The notes beneath the pieces were generated by a model. It searched no databases. It was given only the letters and a program-made list of their open reading frames with translations, and had not been told where the DNA came from. A stretch of 52,312 bases of DNA from Planctomycetaceae bacterium (GTDB lineage Bacteria; Planctomycetota; SZUA-567). The position numbers and the translations under genes were made by a program. Of this stretch, positions 8,509-16,856 are shown in pieces. Position 1 is the stretch's first letter. The number at the start of each line of letters is the position of its first letter. Where the stretch lies: NCBI GenBank assembly GCA_021205245.1, contig JAJPXZ010000198.1, forward strand, positions 1 to 52,312, written 5' to 3'.

Positions 8509-9705
8509 ATGTCGGAAAACGCACTGATCATCGATCCCGAGAAATGCGTCGGCTGTCAGGCCTGCGTCAAGGTCTGCCCCTTCGGAGCCCTGGAAATGCA
8601 GGGCAAGCTGGCGGTGGTGAACGACAATTGCACCTTCTGCGGCGCTTGCCCGCCCAGCTGCAAATTCGGCGCAATCACCCTGAAGCGCGCCAAAAAGGTC
8701 GCCACCATCGACCTCGACGCCTACAAGGGCGTCTGGGTGTTTGGCGAACAGATCGACGGCGTCATCCAGGGCGTCGTGCACGAACTGATCGGCGAAGGCC
8801 GCATCCTCGCCGACAAGCGGGGCGTCCCCCTGACCGTGCTCGTCCTCGGCCACCAGATGGACGACGCGGCGAACGAACTGCTCGAATACCCGGTTGACGG
8901 CGTTATCTATGTCGACGACCCGTCCTTGAAGCACTACGCCAGCGAACCCTACGCGCGGGTCGTCTCCGACCTCATCGGGCAGAAGAAGCCGGAGATATTC
9001 CTGGCCGGCGCGACCGCCATCGGCCGCTCGTTCCTGGCCCGGGTCGCGGTCGAGGTCCACACCGGCCTCACCGCCGACTGTACCGGCCTGGACATCACGG
9101 ACGAAGGATTGCTGCTCCAGACCCGTCCCGCCTTCGGCGGCAACATCATGGCCAGCATTCTCTGCGCCAAACACCGTCCGCAGATGGCGACCGTGCGTCA
9201 CAAAGTGATGCAGGCCGCGCACAAGACCGGAGGCCGGGGCGGCAAGGTCGAGAAGGTGACGCCGCAGTCGACCCTGCTCCGCAGCCGCACCACGCGTCTC
9301 GACTGGCTGCCGGAGCTGTCCGACACCGTTAACCTGGTCGACGCCGACATTATCGTTTCGGGCGGGCGCGGCATGCAAAAGCCGGAGAACTTCCACCTGA
9401 TCGAAAAGCTGGCCAAGTGCCTCGGCGGCGCGGTTGGTTCCAGCCGTGCGGCAGTCGACGCCGGTTGGATGCCGTACAGTCACCAGGTCGGCCAGACCGG
9501 CAAGACGGTCCAGCCCAAGTTGTACATTGCCTGCGGCATTTCCGGCGCGGTGCAGCACTTGGTGGGTATGGGGTCGTCCGACACCATCATCGCCATCAAC
9601 AAGGACAAGGACGCGCCGATCTTCTCGGTCGCGACCTACGGTATTGTCGGCGACCTGTTCGAGGTCGTTCCGGCCATGATTCGTGAACTTGGGGGTGAAG
9701 CGTAG
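8509..9705 (+). CDS. etfA: EtfA with N-terminal two-[4Fe-4S] ferredoxin domain
   Basis: A 398-residue fusion. Residues 9-52 hold two ferredoxin motifs (Cys13, 16, 19, 23 and Cys41, 44, 47, 51), enough for two [4Fe-4S] clusters. The rest is EtfA, ending in the FAD-binding domain: [35 protein letters not shown] and [11 protein letters not shown]. Ferredoxin-fused EtfA is known in anaerobes and suggests electron exchange with a ferredoxin pool or bifurcation; whether this pair bifurcates cannot be read from the motifs alone. The gene ends 32 bp before a strong terminator. Confidence 0.94.
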   Translation: MSENALIIDPEKCVGCQACVKVCPFGALEMQGKLAVVNDNCTFCGACPPSCKFGAITLKRAKKVATIDLDAYKGVWVFGEQIDGVIQGVVHELIGEGRILADKRGVPLTVLVLGHQMDDAANELLEYPVDGVIYVDDPSLKHYASEPYARVVSDLIGQKKPEIFLAGATAIGRSFLARVAVEVHTGLTADCTGLDITDEGLLLQTRPAFGGNIMASILCAKHRPQMATVRHKVMQAAHKTGGRGGKVEKVTPQSTLLRSRTTRLDWLPELSDTVNLVDADIIVSGGRGMQKPENFHLIEKLAKCLGGAVGSSRAAVDAGWMPYSHQVGQTGKTVQPKLYIACGISGAVQHLVGMGSSDTIIAINKDKDAPIFSVATYGIVGDLFEVVPAMIRELGGEA

Positions 9706-9736
9706 GCTCTTTTGTTCCGTTTTTGATCTGTCTATG

Positions 9737-9770
9737 GGAGCGTCCGTCTTGGTGCGGACGCTCCTTTTTT
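9737..9770 (+). terminator. Strong intrinsic terminator of etfBA
   Basis: A 10-bp perfect stem GGAGCGTCCG/CGGACGCTCC (9737-9746, 9755-9764), an eight-base loop and six T (9765-9770). Confidence 0.92.
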
Positions 9771-10063
9771 ACCGTTGGCGAGGGACAAGCGCCGTCCTCG
9801 ATCATGGTGCTAAGAAAGCTTGTCCTCGCACAAACGGAGGGAGGGAACCCTTTTTGCCAAGCGCCGCAAAAAGTGTTCCCTCCCTCCGGACCTCCCTCCT
9901 TCGCCAAAAGGGCTACGCCGTTTGGGATTTGCCTATTGGCTTCGGGACGCCGATTGATCGTACGATTGCCGGCGACGTTGCTCTTTAACCACGATACTCC
10001 GCTGATCTGTTCTTCGATATCAAGCGCGAGATGTTTGTGTTCCGCCATTGTTTCTCCTCGCAC
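9771..10063. repeat. Inverted repeat unit, copy A (293 bp)
   Basis: This stretch is repeated in inverted orientation at 10669-10959. The 87 bp at 9823-9909 are identical between the copies; the flanks are diverged. Inside the identical core is a long imperfect palindrome, 9836-9887: a 13-bp stem GGAGGGAGGGAAC with its complement, one mismatch, an 8-bp stem CTTTTTGC with its complement, and an eight-base loop. Read on the minus strand, copy A also opens an ATG frame at 10048 (MAEHKHLALDIEEQ) with a GAGGAG site, but the frame reads through the palindrome and the etfBA terminator into antisense etfA, and copy B has frameshifts in it, so I do not call a gene. Confidence 0.85.
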
Positions 10064-10126
10064 AGGTTTATACTGGTTCCTTCTCTTTTCCACGACCGAA
10101 AGCCAATCGCCCCTAGGCATTGGTTT

Positions 10127-10380
10127 GCATAAAAAAATGGGCGGTCTGTGCCTCTTCCCGTAACCCCGGAGGAGGTGTTGCTCGGGTGGCCGTGGCTGGT
10201 GACGCGCCAGACTCCGCTTGCCGGGCTCGAGGCCCTAAACCGTGTCCGGAAATGTCGTAATTACGCTGCCGTGAGAGTGCGGTAATCAGAGGGATTTCCT
10301 TGATGGTCCAAGCGGCCGTGGTTTGTCGCCCCCATGGCCTGTATTGCCGGTATCCTCCGGGGCCTTGGGATCGACCGCCC
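10127..10380 (-). ncRNA. Candidate structured RNA between the inverted repeats
   Basis: On the minus strand an 8-bp outer stem (GGGCGGTC at 10380-10373 with GACCGCCC at 10146-10139) encloses an internal UCCC/GGGA pairing and a perfect 10-bp stem (CCCCGGAGGA at 10362-10353 with its complement at 10173-10164). These nest coaxially around about 190 nt that contain further local hairpins. Seven T follow the outer stem on the minus strand only, which sets the orientation and suggests termination. I tried RNase P, 6S, SRP and tmRNA patterns: just upstream there is a tmRNA-like ATTCGACGGG followed by CCCAAGG, but no T-arm or CCA end. The family is therefore unknown and transcription unproven. Confidence 0.4.
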
Positions 10381-10401
10381 AAAAACCCGTCGAATACTAT
10401 T

Positions 10402-10536
10402 GACCTCAGTGCCCGGTGGCCGTTCCTAGGTTTCGGCCCGCCCTGGCACTGGTCGGCTCTGCGCGCTGGAGCCGGTGTCATGAACTGCATGGTATCTGCG
10501 TTCACGCACTGTGACGAAAAATCGAAGATTTTTTCG
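10402..10536. other. Array of adjacent hairpins beside the RNA candidate
   Basis: Four neighbouring hairpins: 10402-10454 (10 paired bases with a two-base bulge, inner stem GGCCG/CGGCC), 10455-10473 (GGCTC/GAGCC), 10481-10504 (TGAAC/GTTCA) and 10515-10536 (AAAAATC/GATTTTT, three-base loop). They may belong to a single transcript with the candidate RNA at 10127-10380, giving about 400 nt, or be unrelated. No coding frame is supported here. Confidence 0.45.
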
Positions 10537-10594
10537 GGTAGGTCAGGCCCGGAGCGGGAGCGTGTGACGGCTGCCCCGGCACAACTTCACGCCC

Positions 10595-10632
10595 CTCGCC
10601 CGGTTCGGCGTTCAGACGCCGGGGTGACGTGG
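10595..10632. repeat. Partial arm of the palindromic intergenic repeat
   Basis: The stretch TCGCCCGGTTCG through ACGCCGGGGTGACGTGG matches the left inner arm of the full element at 5849-6042. The outer arm and right half are missing. Confidence 0.6.
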
Positions 10633-10668
10633 GTAGGAGGTATGGGGCGACGTACTGTGGACGAGCGC

Positions 10669-10959
10669 GTGCGAGGCGAAACGGTGGCGGGCCAAAGCGT
10701 CCCGCGCTTTATATCAAAGAACGGACCGCCGGAGTATCGCGGTTTATAAAACCGTCGCCGGTAATCGGACGATCAACCGGCACACCTAAACCGGTAGGCA
10801 AATCCCAAACGGCGAAGCTTTTTGGCGAAGGAGGGAGGTCCGGAGGGAGGGAACACTTTTTGCGGCGCTTGGCAAAAAGGGTTCCCTCCCTCCGTTTGTG
10901 CGAGGAAAAACCGTGTTAGCACCCTGATCGAGGACGGCGCTTGCCGCCACACCAACGGT
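10669..10959. repeat. Inverted repeat unit, copy B (291 bp)
   Basis: Reverse complement of copy A, beginning GTGCGAGG at 10669 and ending ACCAACGGT at 10959. The core 10820-10906 is identical to copy A, including the 21-bp imperfect palindrome. At least two single-base indels relative to copy A break the reading frame. It ends six bases before the DUF362 stop codon. Confidence 0.85.
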
Positions 10960-10964
10960 AGAAT

Positions 10965-12074
10965 TCACCCGCAAACCTCGCGCACGGCCTCAACAATATC
11001 CAACGCCGCAGGCGGACAACCCTGGATATTCCCAAGCGTCCCGCGCGCGCATTTACCAATGCCAATCCCGTCCACTTCCTCCCCTTGCCAGCCCTGGCCG
11101 ATGTAGATGGCCGGCATGGTCCGCGATTCGCCCATCTCCTCCAACCGCTTCATCGCGTGGATGGCGTTGGCGTAGCAGGCGGAACAGGCCTGGTCGGCCT
11201 TGAGTTTGCGGCCAAGGCTTTGCACCTTGTTGGTGGGCTTGGCGGCGACGCCGCCGGGAGTGGGCTGGTTCAGATGGACGATGTCCCGCTCCTCAAGCCC
11301 CATCTCGCCCACGCCGTATTCTTCAGCAAGGGGGAGATCGCCGACCATATCCGGCGACAAGCCCATGAGCGAGCAGACATAGGCGTCCAGCTTGACCGGA
11401 TCGGCGCCTAGCAGCATGCGGTTGGCCTGGACCGGATTGCCGCCCTCTTCGAAATCGAGATCGCCGCAGATGCCGTCGACAAGGGTGACGTGGGGAATAA
11501 TCGCTGTCGCCAGCGCGGCGATGCATTCGTCCAGGCCTTCCCGGTGGAAGCGGCGTTTCTCCGCGTCGGTAATGCAGCCTTTCATGTTTTTAAGGGCGCA
11601 GGTCATGCGTGTTTGGCAATGACCCTTGAGGACCGGCAGGTTGATGAGGAAATCCGATTCGAGCGCGCGTTGGCACACGTTGATGCGGCCGGCCGGCGTT
11701 TCCTTCGGGACAGCCTTGTCCTTCTTGAGATCGTAGAGCGGGACGTTGTAGCGTTTGCCCACCTCGGCCATGCCGCAGGCGGCGAAGGCGCGGCCGGTGT
11801 CGTCCCCGACCCACGAGCCTTCGATTATCTCGATGTCGCGGTGGCCCTTGTCCTGCAGAAGCTCGATAATACCGGCGAGGATTTCCGGATGGGTGGTGGC
11901 GCCGCCGGAGGCGGGACGGCCGACCACCAGATTCGGCTTCAAGGACACGCGCGCGCCGGACGGGATGGCGTCGGCGACCTCGGCGGCCTCCATGAGCTGT
12001 TTTGCCATGGCTGCGGGATCGTCGCCATATACTGCGTAAATCTTCCCTCCCTTTGACGGAAAGCGGGCTGCCAT
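10965..12074 (-). CDS. DUF362 family protein, iron-sulfur-type
   Basis: A 369-residue protein of the DUF362 family, often annotated as uncharacterised iron-sulfur proteins. Seen: SLKPNLV near the N-terminus, THPEIL, EIIEGSWVGDDTGRAF, INLPVLKGH and ALKNMKGC, which are the typical DUF362 blocks, then a C-terminal extension with cysteines in ACSAC, GKC and GCPP that could hold a metal cluster. The ATG at 12074 has AAAGGAG eight bases upstream; the open frame extends further but without similarity. The function of the family is not established. It is transcribed toward the inverted repeat pair. Confidence 0.85.
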   Translation of the reverse strand: MAARFPSKGGKIYAVYGDDPAAMAKQLMEAAEVADAIPSGARVSLKPNLVVGRPASGGATTHPEILAGIIELLQDKGHRDIEIIEGSWVGDDTGRAFAACGMAEVGKRYNVPLYDLKKDKAVPKETPAGRINVCQRALESDFLINLPVLKGHCQTRMTCALKNMKGCITDAEKRRFHREGLDECIAALATAIIPHVTLVDGICGDLDFEEGGNPVQANRMLLGADPVKLDAYVCSLMGLSPDMVGDLPLAEEYGVGEMGLEERDIVHLNQPTPGGVAAKPTNKVQSLGRKLKADQACSACYANAIHAMKRLEEMGESRTMPAIYIGQGWQGEEVDGIGIGKCARGTLGNIQGCPPAALDIVEAVREVCG

Positions 12075-12297
12075 GGAATCTCCTTTGCGTTGCCGTTGCC
12101 GGATCGAGTGCCTGATACAATGCCTTATGGCAGGGGTCAGTATACGGATTAGACCCGCCCGAGCGCAAGCGCGACGGCATCCAATCGACCCATGCCGGAA
12201 TTTTTGCTTGTTGAGACCGGTTCCGACGATATGATTAAGAGAAAGGGGAACGTTTGCCCATTCATAGCCTTTTGGCCATGCCGAAGCGAGCCGCTTC

Positions 12298-14247
12298 ATG
12301 CTGACAACTGGTATCACGCCGGGTTTGCCTGTCGCCGCGACGATGGACCTGCAATACCGGTTGCCGCCGCCACAACAATTGCTCTTCACCCCCACCATTC
12401 TGATATCGGTGGTGGTGCTTGTCGCTGCCATTATCATCATGGTTTACCTGTCACGCCGCGCCCGCATCAAGGCGCGTCAGGAAGCACGGCGCGAAGCCTT
12501 GAAAATGGTCGAGCGCATCCTGCTGAAGCGTGGCGGCAACCACGACGACGCCGATCGGATGCTCTACATCTTCCGCAGTCATCCGAAGCTGGATCCGTCG
12601 TCCATGATTATGGTGCACGATCAGTTCCGCGAATCAATCGTCCCGCTTCTGCAGGAAAACTTCGACGAAAAATTCGCCGAGCGGATGGAAAAGCTCTATT
12701 TCCCGCCGCCCAAAGACACCCGGCACGCCCTATCGGGGCAAACCAAGGACGTCAAGGCGATGGTGGAGGATCAGAAGTCCACGTCCTCGGGCCAGACCGC
12801 CGCCGCCATCCTCGATCTTATGGACGCCACCCTGAAGCCGGGAGTGCTTTCGCGCCTCGCCTTCGACGGGGTCGAAGGCGGCTACGAATGCCTGATCATG
12901 GGCCACGACCTGCACAGCATCAACGTCACCCTTCCCGCGCACAACGACAAGCTGGTCGCGTCGATTCGGCCCGGGCAACGCATCGAGGGAACGCTGGAAA
13001 GCGGGCCAAGCCTGATGGCGTTCACGTCCGAAGTGATTCAGGCCGTCGCCGGAACCATGCCCTACCTGCGCATGGCGCCGTGGAGTTCGGCGTGGGAAAT
13101 CCGCAAACGCGACTCGATGCGGTTGCCGATATCGCTTGAAATCGATTTTCAACACATCTCGACCGCCGCCGCCGACAGCATCAAAATGTCCAGTCTCCAC
13201 AAGGAAATCGGCACGCTGCGTCCGGGCATGCTTATGGACGTGTCGTTAGGCGGTTGCTGCATCGAGACGCCGTCCGACGCCGTGTTCCATGTCGGCGACA
13301 TGGTGCGGTTCGCCAAGTCGCTGGTGTCGGGCAATCCGCCCGCGACCCTGTTGGGCGCGGTGGTCAATATCGACTCCATCGATCCGGAACAGAACGAAGG
13401 GTCGATTCAACGTCTGCATATCCAGTTCCTGGTCATCGACGACGTATCGCAACGCATCCTTGTCCGCACCTTGCGGCAGCTCCAGGATGTGGCGGAACGG
13501 AGCGAATGGATGCAGGCGCAACAGTTGTTGCAAAAGATGCGCCGGGCCAGAATCCAGAACATCGGATCGCCCGCCGCCGCCGGGCTGCGCCGGGGCGACA
13601 CGGACGTCCTCGGCACCGGTACGACGGCAAAGAAACCGCGCTCCACCACCAATGTCAATCCGCCCACACGCGGCATTCCCAAAGTGGGGGCGCGGCCTTC
13701 GACCCGCCGGTTGCCTGGCGTCAAACAGACGGCGACCCGCGCACCAGCCAAGCCGTCCGACTCGTCCCGCACCACGCCGCCGGCCGCCGGTACGGTAAAA
13801 CAGACCCGCGCACCAGCGCCGACCGCCCCGACCGCGTCCCCAGCGACCGGAGCAACGCCACGGCCGCCGGAATCGGTACGGAATGCCCCGACAGCCAATC
13901 CATCGCGGCAAACGACGCGCGCACCAGCCCACCCGGGTGCACCGTCGGCAGCCCCGGCGCGGCCGTCCGACTCGTCCCGCACCGCACCAGCAGCCGGTTC
14001 AGTGAGGCAAACCCGCGCGCCGGTCCGTCCCAACGCACCGACGCCTGGCACGCCGACCCGGCAGGTGGATTCGTCCCGCACCGCGCCTGCCCACCCGGCA
14101 GGACAGCCGACGCGACCGCTCCAACGGCCTGATTCATCCCGGACTGCACCGCCCAACCAGGCCACCCCGGCCCAACCGGATAAACCGGCCGATTCAGCGC
14201 GTCGCCGTCCGCCGCCGCCGGCACAGCCGCCCGGGGCTGGGCGCTAG
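12298..14247 (+). CDS. Membrane-anchored PilZ protein with a repetitive Pro/Thr-rich tail
   Basis: A 649-residue protein. A single hydrophobic segment at about 30-50 would anchor it, followed by a basic helical stretch. Residues 170-260 look like the YcgR-type N-terminal domain and 268-410 like PilZ, with the c-di-GMP signatures R271-xxx-R275 and D314-x-S316-x-x-G319. From about 440 onward the chain is low-complexity (Pro, Thr, Ala, Arg) with four DSSRT units at 488, 558, 591 and 612. The start is uncertain: the upstream ribosome site is weak, and a second ATG at 12343 is possible. Related PilZ proteins link c-di-GMP to flagellar motion, which fits the chemoreceptors here. Confidence 0.8.
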   Translation: MLTTGITPGLPVAATMDLQYRLPPPQQLLFTPTILISVVVLVAAIIIMVYLSRRARIKARQEARREALKMVERILLKRGGNHDDADRMLYIFRSHPKLDPSSMIMVHDQFRESIVPLLQENFDEKFAERMEKLYFPPPKDTRHALSGQTKDVKAMVEDQKSTSSGQTAAAILDLMDATLKPGVLSRLAFDGVEGGYECLIMGHDLHSINVTLPAHNDKLVASIRPGQRIEGTLESGPSLMAFTSEVIQAVAGTMPYLRMAPWSSAWEIRKRDSMRLPISLEIDFQHISTAAADSIKMSSLHKEIGTLRPGMLMDVSLGGCCIETPSDAVFHVGDMVRFAKSLVSGNPPATLLGAVVNIDSIDPEQNEGSIQRLHIQFLVIDDVSQRILVRTLRQLQDVAERSEWMQAQQLLQKMRRARIQNIGSPAAAGLRRGDTDVLGTGTTAKKPRSTTNVNPPTRGIPKVGARPSTRRLPGVKQTATRAPAKPSDSSRTTPPAAGTVKQTRAPAPTAPTASPATGATPRPPESVRNAPTANPSRQTTRAPAHPGAPSAAPARPSDSSRTAPAAGSVRQTRAPVRPNAPTPGTPTRQVDSSRTAPAHPAGQPTRPLQRPDSSRTAPPNQATPAQPDKPADSARRRPPPPAQPPGAGR

Positions 14248-14266
14248 GTTTCGTTTGAATAATTTA

Positions 14267-15208
14267 CTATCGGTTTTTCAGGTCCTGCAACCGTCGGAGG
14301 CGCGGGCTTTCGTCGCCCCAAGCCAGTGCCAGCGTATCAAGCACGCGCTCGTATTCATCGCCGTCAACGTCGCGGAGACGGGTTGCCAACAGGTCCATCG
14401 CATCGTCGCCGCCGTTCAACGCTATGCCGAAGATCGCACGGCGGCGGTCGTCCCATTCCACCGCGTCTTCCCAGGCTTTGGCCAGGACGTCCAGACCGGC
14501 CCGCACCCTGCTTTCGCCAAGGGCGGCGGCGGCGTGGTCGCCCATGATTTCGTCCTCGAGGTCGGCCGCCACCACCGGGACGTTCCGCTCGCCTCCCAAG
14601 GCGAGGAGGGCGGCGTAGACCTCGGCCAGTATCTCCGGTTCGTCCCTGGCTCGCAAACGGGCGCGAAGCAGCGCCTCGGCACCTAACGACCCTTCGTAAG
14701 CCGCAACCCGGGCGGCATCGAGGCGGGCGGCGTCGGCCGAGTCCCAGAGGAGGTCGGCCAACAGCAGCAGGCTGTCGGGGTGGCGGAGCCGCACCAGGGC
14801 AGCCAGACACCGGGCGCGCATGGGCGCGGTGAGGTCCATGCCCATTTCGGTCTGCACATAGGAGACGCCGCGCAGGAACGGTGCGGCATCGCCCGATTCC
14901 ATCGCGTCGAGGCAATCGGCAATGGCGCGTTTACCGGCAGCGCCTTTATCGTAGCGGCCTGGTTCGTCGCAGCAGCGGCTGAAGGCGGCGGCGAGGTCGG
15001 TCTGGAACTCGGCGGTCCAGTCGTCGTCCACGCGTCCTGAAGCATCGGTTGCGGCACGGGCGAGGATGGTCGCCGCCCTGGCGATAACCACGCCCTGTCC
15101 CCGCTCCAGTACATCCCGAAGGAGAGCGCGGGCGGCTGGGGTGCGCGGATCGCCCGCAATAGCGTCAAGGCGGGAGAGAAGGATGGATGAAGGATTCTTC
15201 TTGGCCAT
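14267..15208 (-). CDS. HEAT-like helical repeat protein
   Basis: A 313-residue, alanine- and leucine-rich protein made almost wholly of predicted helix pairs, for example RCLAALVRLRHPDSLLLLADLL, ILAEVYAALLALGGERNVPVVAADL and IFGIALNGGDDAMDLLATRL, with the A/R/D spacing of HEAT or PBS-lyase-type repeats. No catalytic motif or signal peptide is seen. It probably acts as a binding scaffold. It is 27 bp downstream of the MGMT-type gene on the same strand, and convergent with the PilZ gene. Confidence 0.65.
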   Translation of the reverse strand: MAKKNPSSILLSRLDAIAGDPRTPAARALLRDVLERGQGVVIARAATILARAATDASGRVDDDWTAEFQTDLAAAFSRCCDEPGRYDKGAAGKRAIADCLDAMESGDAAPFLRGVSYVQTEMGMDLTAPMRARCLAALVRLRHPDSLLLLADLLWDSADAARLDAARVAAYEGSLGAEALLRARLRARDEPEILAEVYAALLALGGERNVPVVAADLEDEIMGDHAAAALGESRVRAGLDVLAKAWEDAVEWDDRRRAIFGIALNGGDDAMDLLATRLRDVDGDEYERVLDTLALAWGDESPRLRRLQDLKNR

Positions 15209-15235
15209 GCGGCTTCCAATTTTCCTGCAGTCGAG

Positions 15236-15607
15236 TTATTGGGTTTTTCGTTTTTTCCGTTTGGTCGGAGGCGGTTCTGTTTCGTCGTCGAATTGGAGCA
15301 GGGATTTTTCCAGGTTGATGCGGCCGTCCCGGTGGAAGCGGACGCCCTCGGACCTGAGGAGACGGCGCTGACGCTCGGCTCCGCCAAAGGCGTGACCGGG
15401 AGCCATCTCGCCCAATCGGTTGACGACCCGGTGGCAGGGCAGGCGGCGCTCGGGCGGCGACGCCGCCATGGCAAAGCCCACGGTGCGGCCTGAATAGAAG
15501 CCGCCCAGTCGCTTGGCGATTTGGCCATAGGTCATGACTTTGCCCGGAGGGATAAGCTCCACCAGGTCATGGACCCGTTGGAAAAACCCGGTTGTGCTTT
15601 TCGCCAT
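15236..15607 (-). CDS. MGMT-family DNA alkylation repair protein
   Basis: A 123-residue protein covering only the DNA-binding/active-site domain of O6-methylguanine-DNA methyltransferases. It has the helix YGQIAKRLGG, SGRTVGFAMAA and the active-site motif LPCHRVV with Cys58. Small alkyltransferase-like proteins usually have Trp in place of this Cys, so this one could still be a transferase. The start at 15607 has GGAGGG at the right distance; earlier in-frame codons would run into the divergent promoter region. The C-terminus is a lysine/arginine-rich tail. Confidence 0.85.
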   Translation of the reverse strand: MAKSTTGFFQRVHDLVELIPPGKVMTYGQIAKRLGGFYSGRTVGFAMAASPPERRLPCHRVVNRLGEMAPGHAFGGAERQRRLLRSEGVRFHRDGRINLEKSLLQFDDETEPPPTKRKKRKTQ

Positions 15608-15751
15608 TCGAACGCCCTCCAGACCGGGACGATTATACCGGTTGTTATAGTTTTGTCGACGTTGCGCATCGCGCGGACGCAAGCCTTGACCAAAGGCGTT
15701 GCGCGACGACAATGGATCGCTTCACGATGCTACCGCAAGGAGAGGGATGAG

Positions 15752-16465
15752 ATGCTCGATCCGCTTAAGAAAAAAACCAGGCTCTATGAAGACATAGTCC
15801 GCCAGTTTATGCAAAAGATTGACGACGGTGAACTCAAGGCCGGCGACAAACTCCCCACCGAACGGGAACTGGTGGAACAATTGGGCGTAAGCCGCTCCTC
15901 CATCCGCGAAGCGCTGCGGGCGATGGAACTGCTGGGCGTCGTCCAGTCGAAGGTCGGTGGCGGCACCTTTATCAAACATTCCCGCATCGACAGGAACCTG
16001 CTGCAATTCGCCGACACCCGCCAGGACGACAAGACCACCCTTCTGGAAACGTTTGAAGTACGGATGGTGCTGGAGGCGTACAGCGCCGCCCAGGCGGCGA
16101 AAAAACGAACCGACGAACAGCTCGTCGTGCTGCGGGAATCCATCGACGAGATGACGCGCGACATCGAGGAGGGCAACCGGGGCTCCGGCGCCGACATGCG
16201 CTTCCACAGGATTATCGCCGAGATGGCCGGCAACAGCATGCTGTTGAATGTCCTTACCATGATTGCCGGAACCCTGACCTCGTCCATCGCCGTTTCGAAC
16301 GCCCATGTCGACTCCCGCGACATCGTCGCCGAACACCGCGAAATGTATGAAGCAATCGCCGCCGGCGACGACAAGGCGGCGGAACGGCTGATGCGCGCCC
16401 ACCTGAAGCGGGCGCACCAGCGCGTGACGTTCCTCCTCGCCGAAGGGGCAATGGGCGGGTGCTGA
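15752..16465 (+). CDS. FadR-type GntR transcriptional regulator
   Basis: A 237-residue regulator. The N-terminal winged helix-turn-helix is typical of GntR (KAGDKLPTERELVEQLGVSRSSIREALRAMELLGVV), and the all-helical FCD effector domain follows from about residue 85, with the metal-binding-type RFHRIIAEMAGN and AEHREMYEAI motifs. FCD proteins respond to organic acids or sugar acids. The start at 15752 has AAGGAGAGGG upstream. It is divergent from the MGMT gene and only 35 bp before a small PAS-like gene, which it may regulate. Confidence 0.9.
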   Translation: MLDPLKKKTRLYEDIVRQFMQKIDDGELKAGDKLPTERELVEQLGVSRSSIREALRAMELLGVVQSKVGGGTFIKHSRIDRNLLQFADTRQDDKTTLLETFEVRMVLEAYSAAQAAKKRTDEQLVVLRESIDEMTRDIEEGNRGSGADMRFHRIIAEMAGNSMLLNVLTMIAGTLTSSIAVSNAHVDSRDIVAEHREMYEAIAAGDDKAAERLMRAHLKRAHQRVTFLLAEGAMGGC

Positions 16466-16500
16466 CGTTTTGAGATGGAGTTGCACGCAAGGAGAAGATT

Positions 16501-16851
16501 ATGGATAACGAGAATGGCGACCCGGCGGAACTCGTCGCCGCGTTTCATTTGATGTACGACCGCTTCCCGGGTGCCTGCACGCTTGTTCATAAAACAAAGC
16601 GCGTGGCGGCGGTCAATCCGGCGTGCAAGGACATCGGCCGCGAAGTGGGGATGATCTGCAGTAAGCACGGCCCGCCGGAAGCGCACAAGGGCTGCCTCGC
16701 CAACCAGGCTGTCGCCGAGCACGCGGCGAAACGGGTACAGACCACTTCGTACGGTGCCGAGCGCGTTATCTACTGGCTGCCGGTGGATGGCTACGACGAT
16801 TACTACATCCATTTCAGCGCGGCGTTCGAGCCGCCGGCCGAGCAGGCTTAG
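16501..16851 (+). CDS. Small cysteine-containing PAS-like protein
   Basis: A 116-residue cytoplasmic protein. The pattern of FPGACTLVHKTKRVAAVNPAC, then GREVGMICSKHGPPEAHKGCLANQAV, resembles the N-terminal half of a PAS fold, with four cysteines and several histidines that could hold a metal or haem. I do not recognise a characterised family. It has a good ribosome site (AAGGAGA) and probably shares a transcript with the FadR-type gene. It converges on the AlkZ-like gene with a 5-bp gap. Confidence 0.6.
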   Translation: MDNENGDPAELVAAFHLMYDRFPGACTLVHKTKRVAAVNPACKDIGREVGMICSKHGPPEAHKGCLANQAVAEHAAKRVQTTSYGAERVIYWLPVDGYDDYYIHFSAAFEPPAEQA

Positions 16852-16856
16852 TAGGG

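Noticed and set aside
9596-10048. Minus-strand frame starting MAEHKHLALDIEEQ with a GAGGAG site inside repeat copy A
   Set aside because: It reads through the repeat palindrome and the etfBA terminator into antisense etfA. The homologous region in copy B has single-base indels, so coding is not conserved. A small gene with a lost end remains possible.
10127-10380. RNase P, 6S or SRP RNA
   Set aside because: None of the invariant segments (GAGGAAAGTCC and ACAGAA of RNase P, the GGTCCGGAAGGAAGC of SRP, the 6S bubble) is present on either strand.
10260-10400. tmRNA gene
   Set aside because: The ATTCGACGGG and a downstream ...TAA tag-like frame are suggestive, but there is no T-loop, no CCA end and no acceptor pairing in either linear or permuted order.
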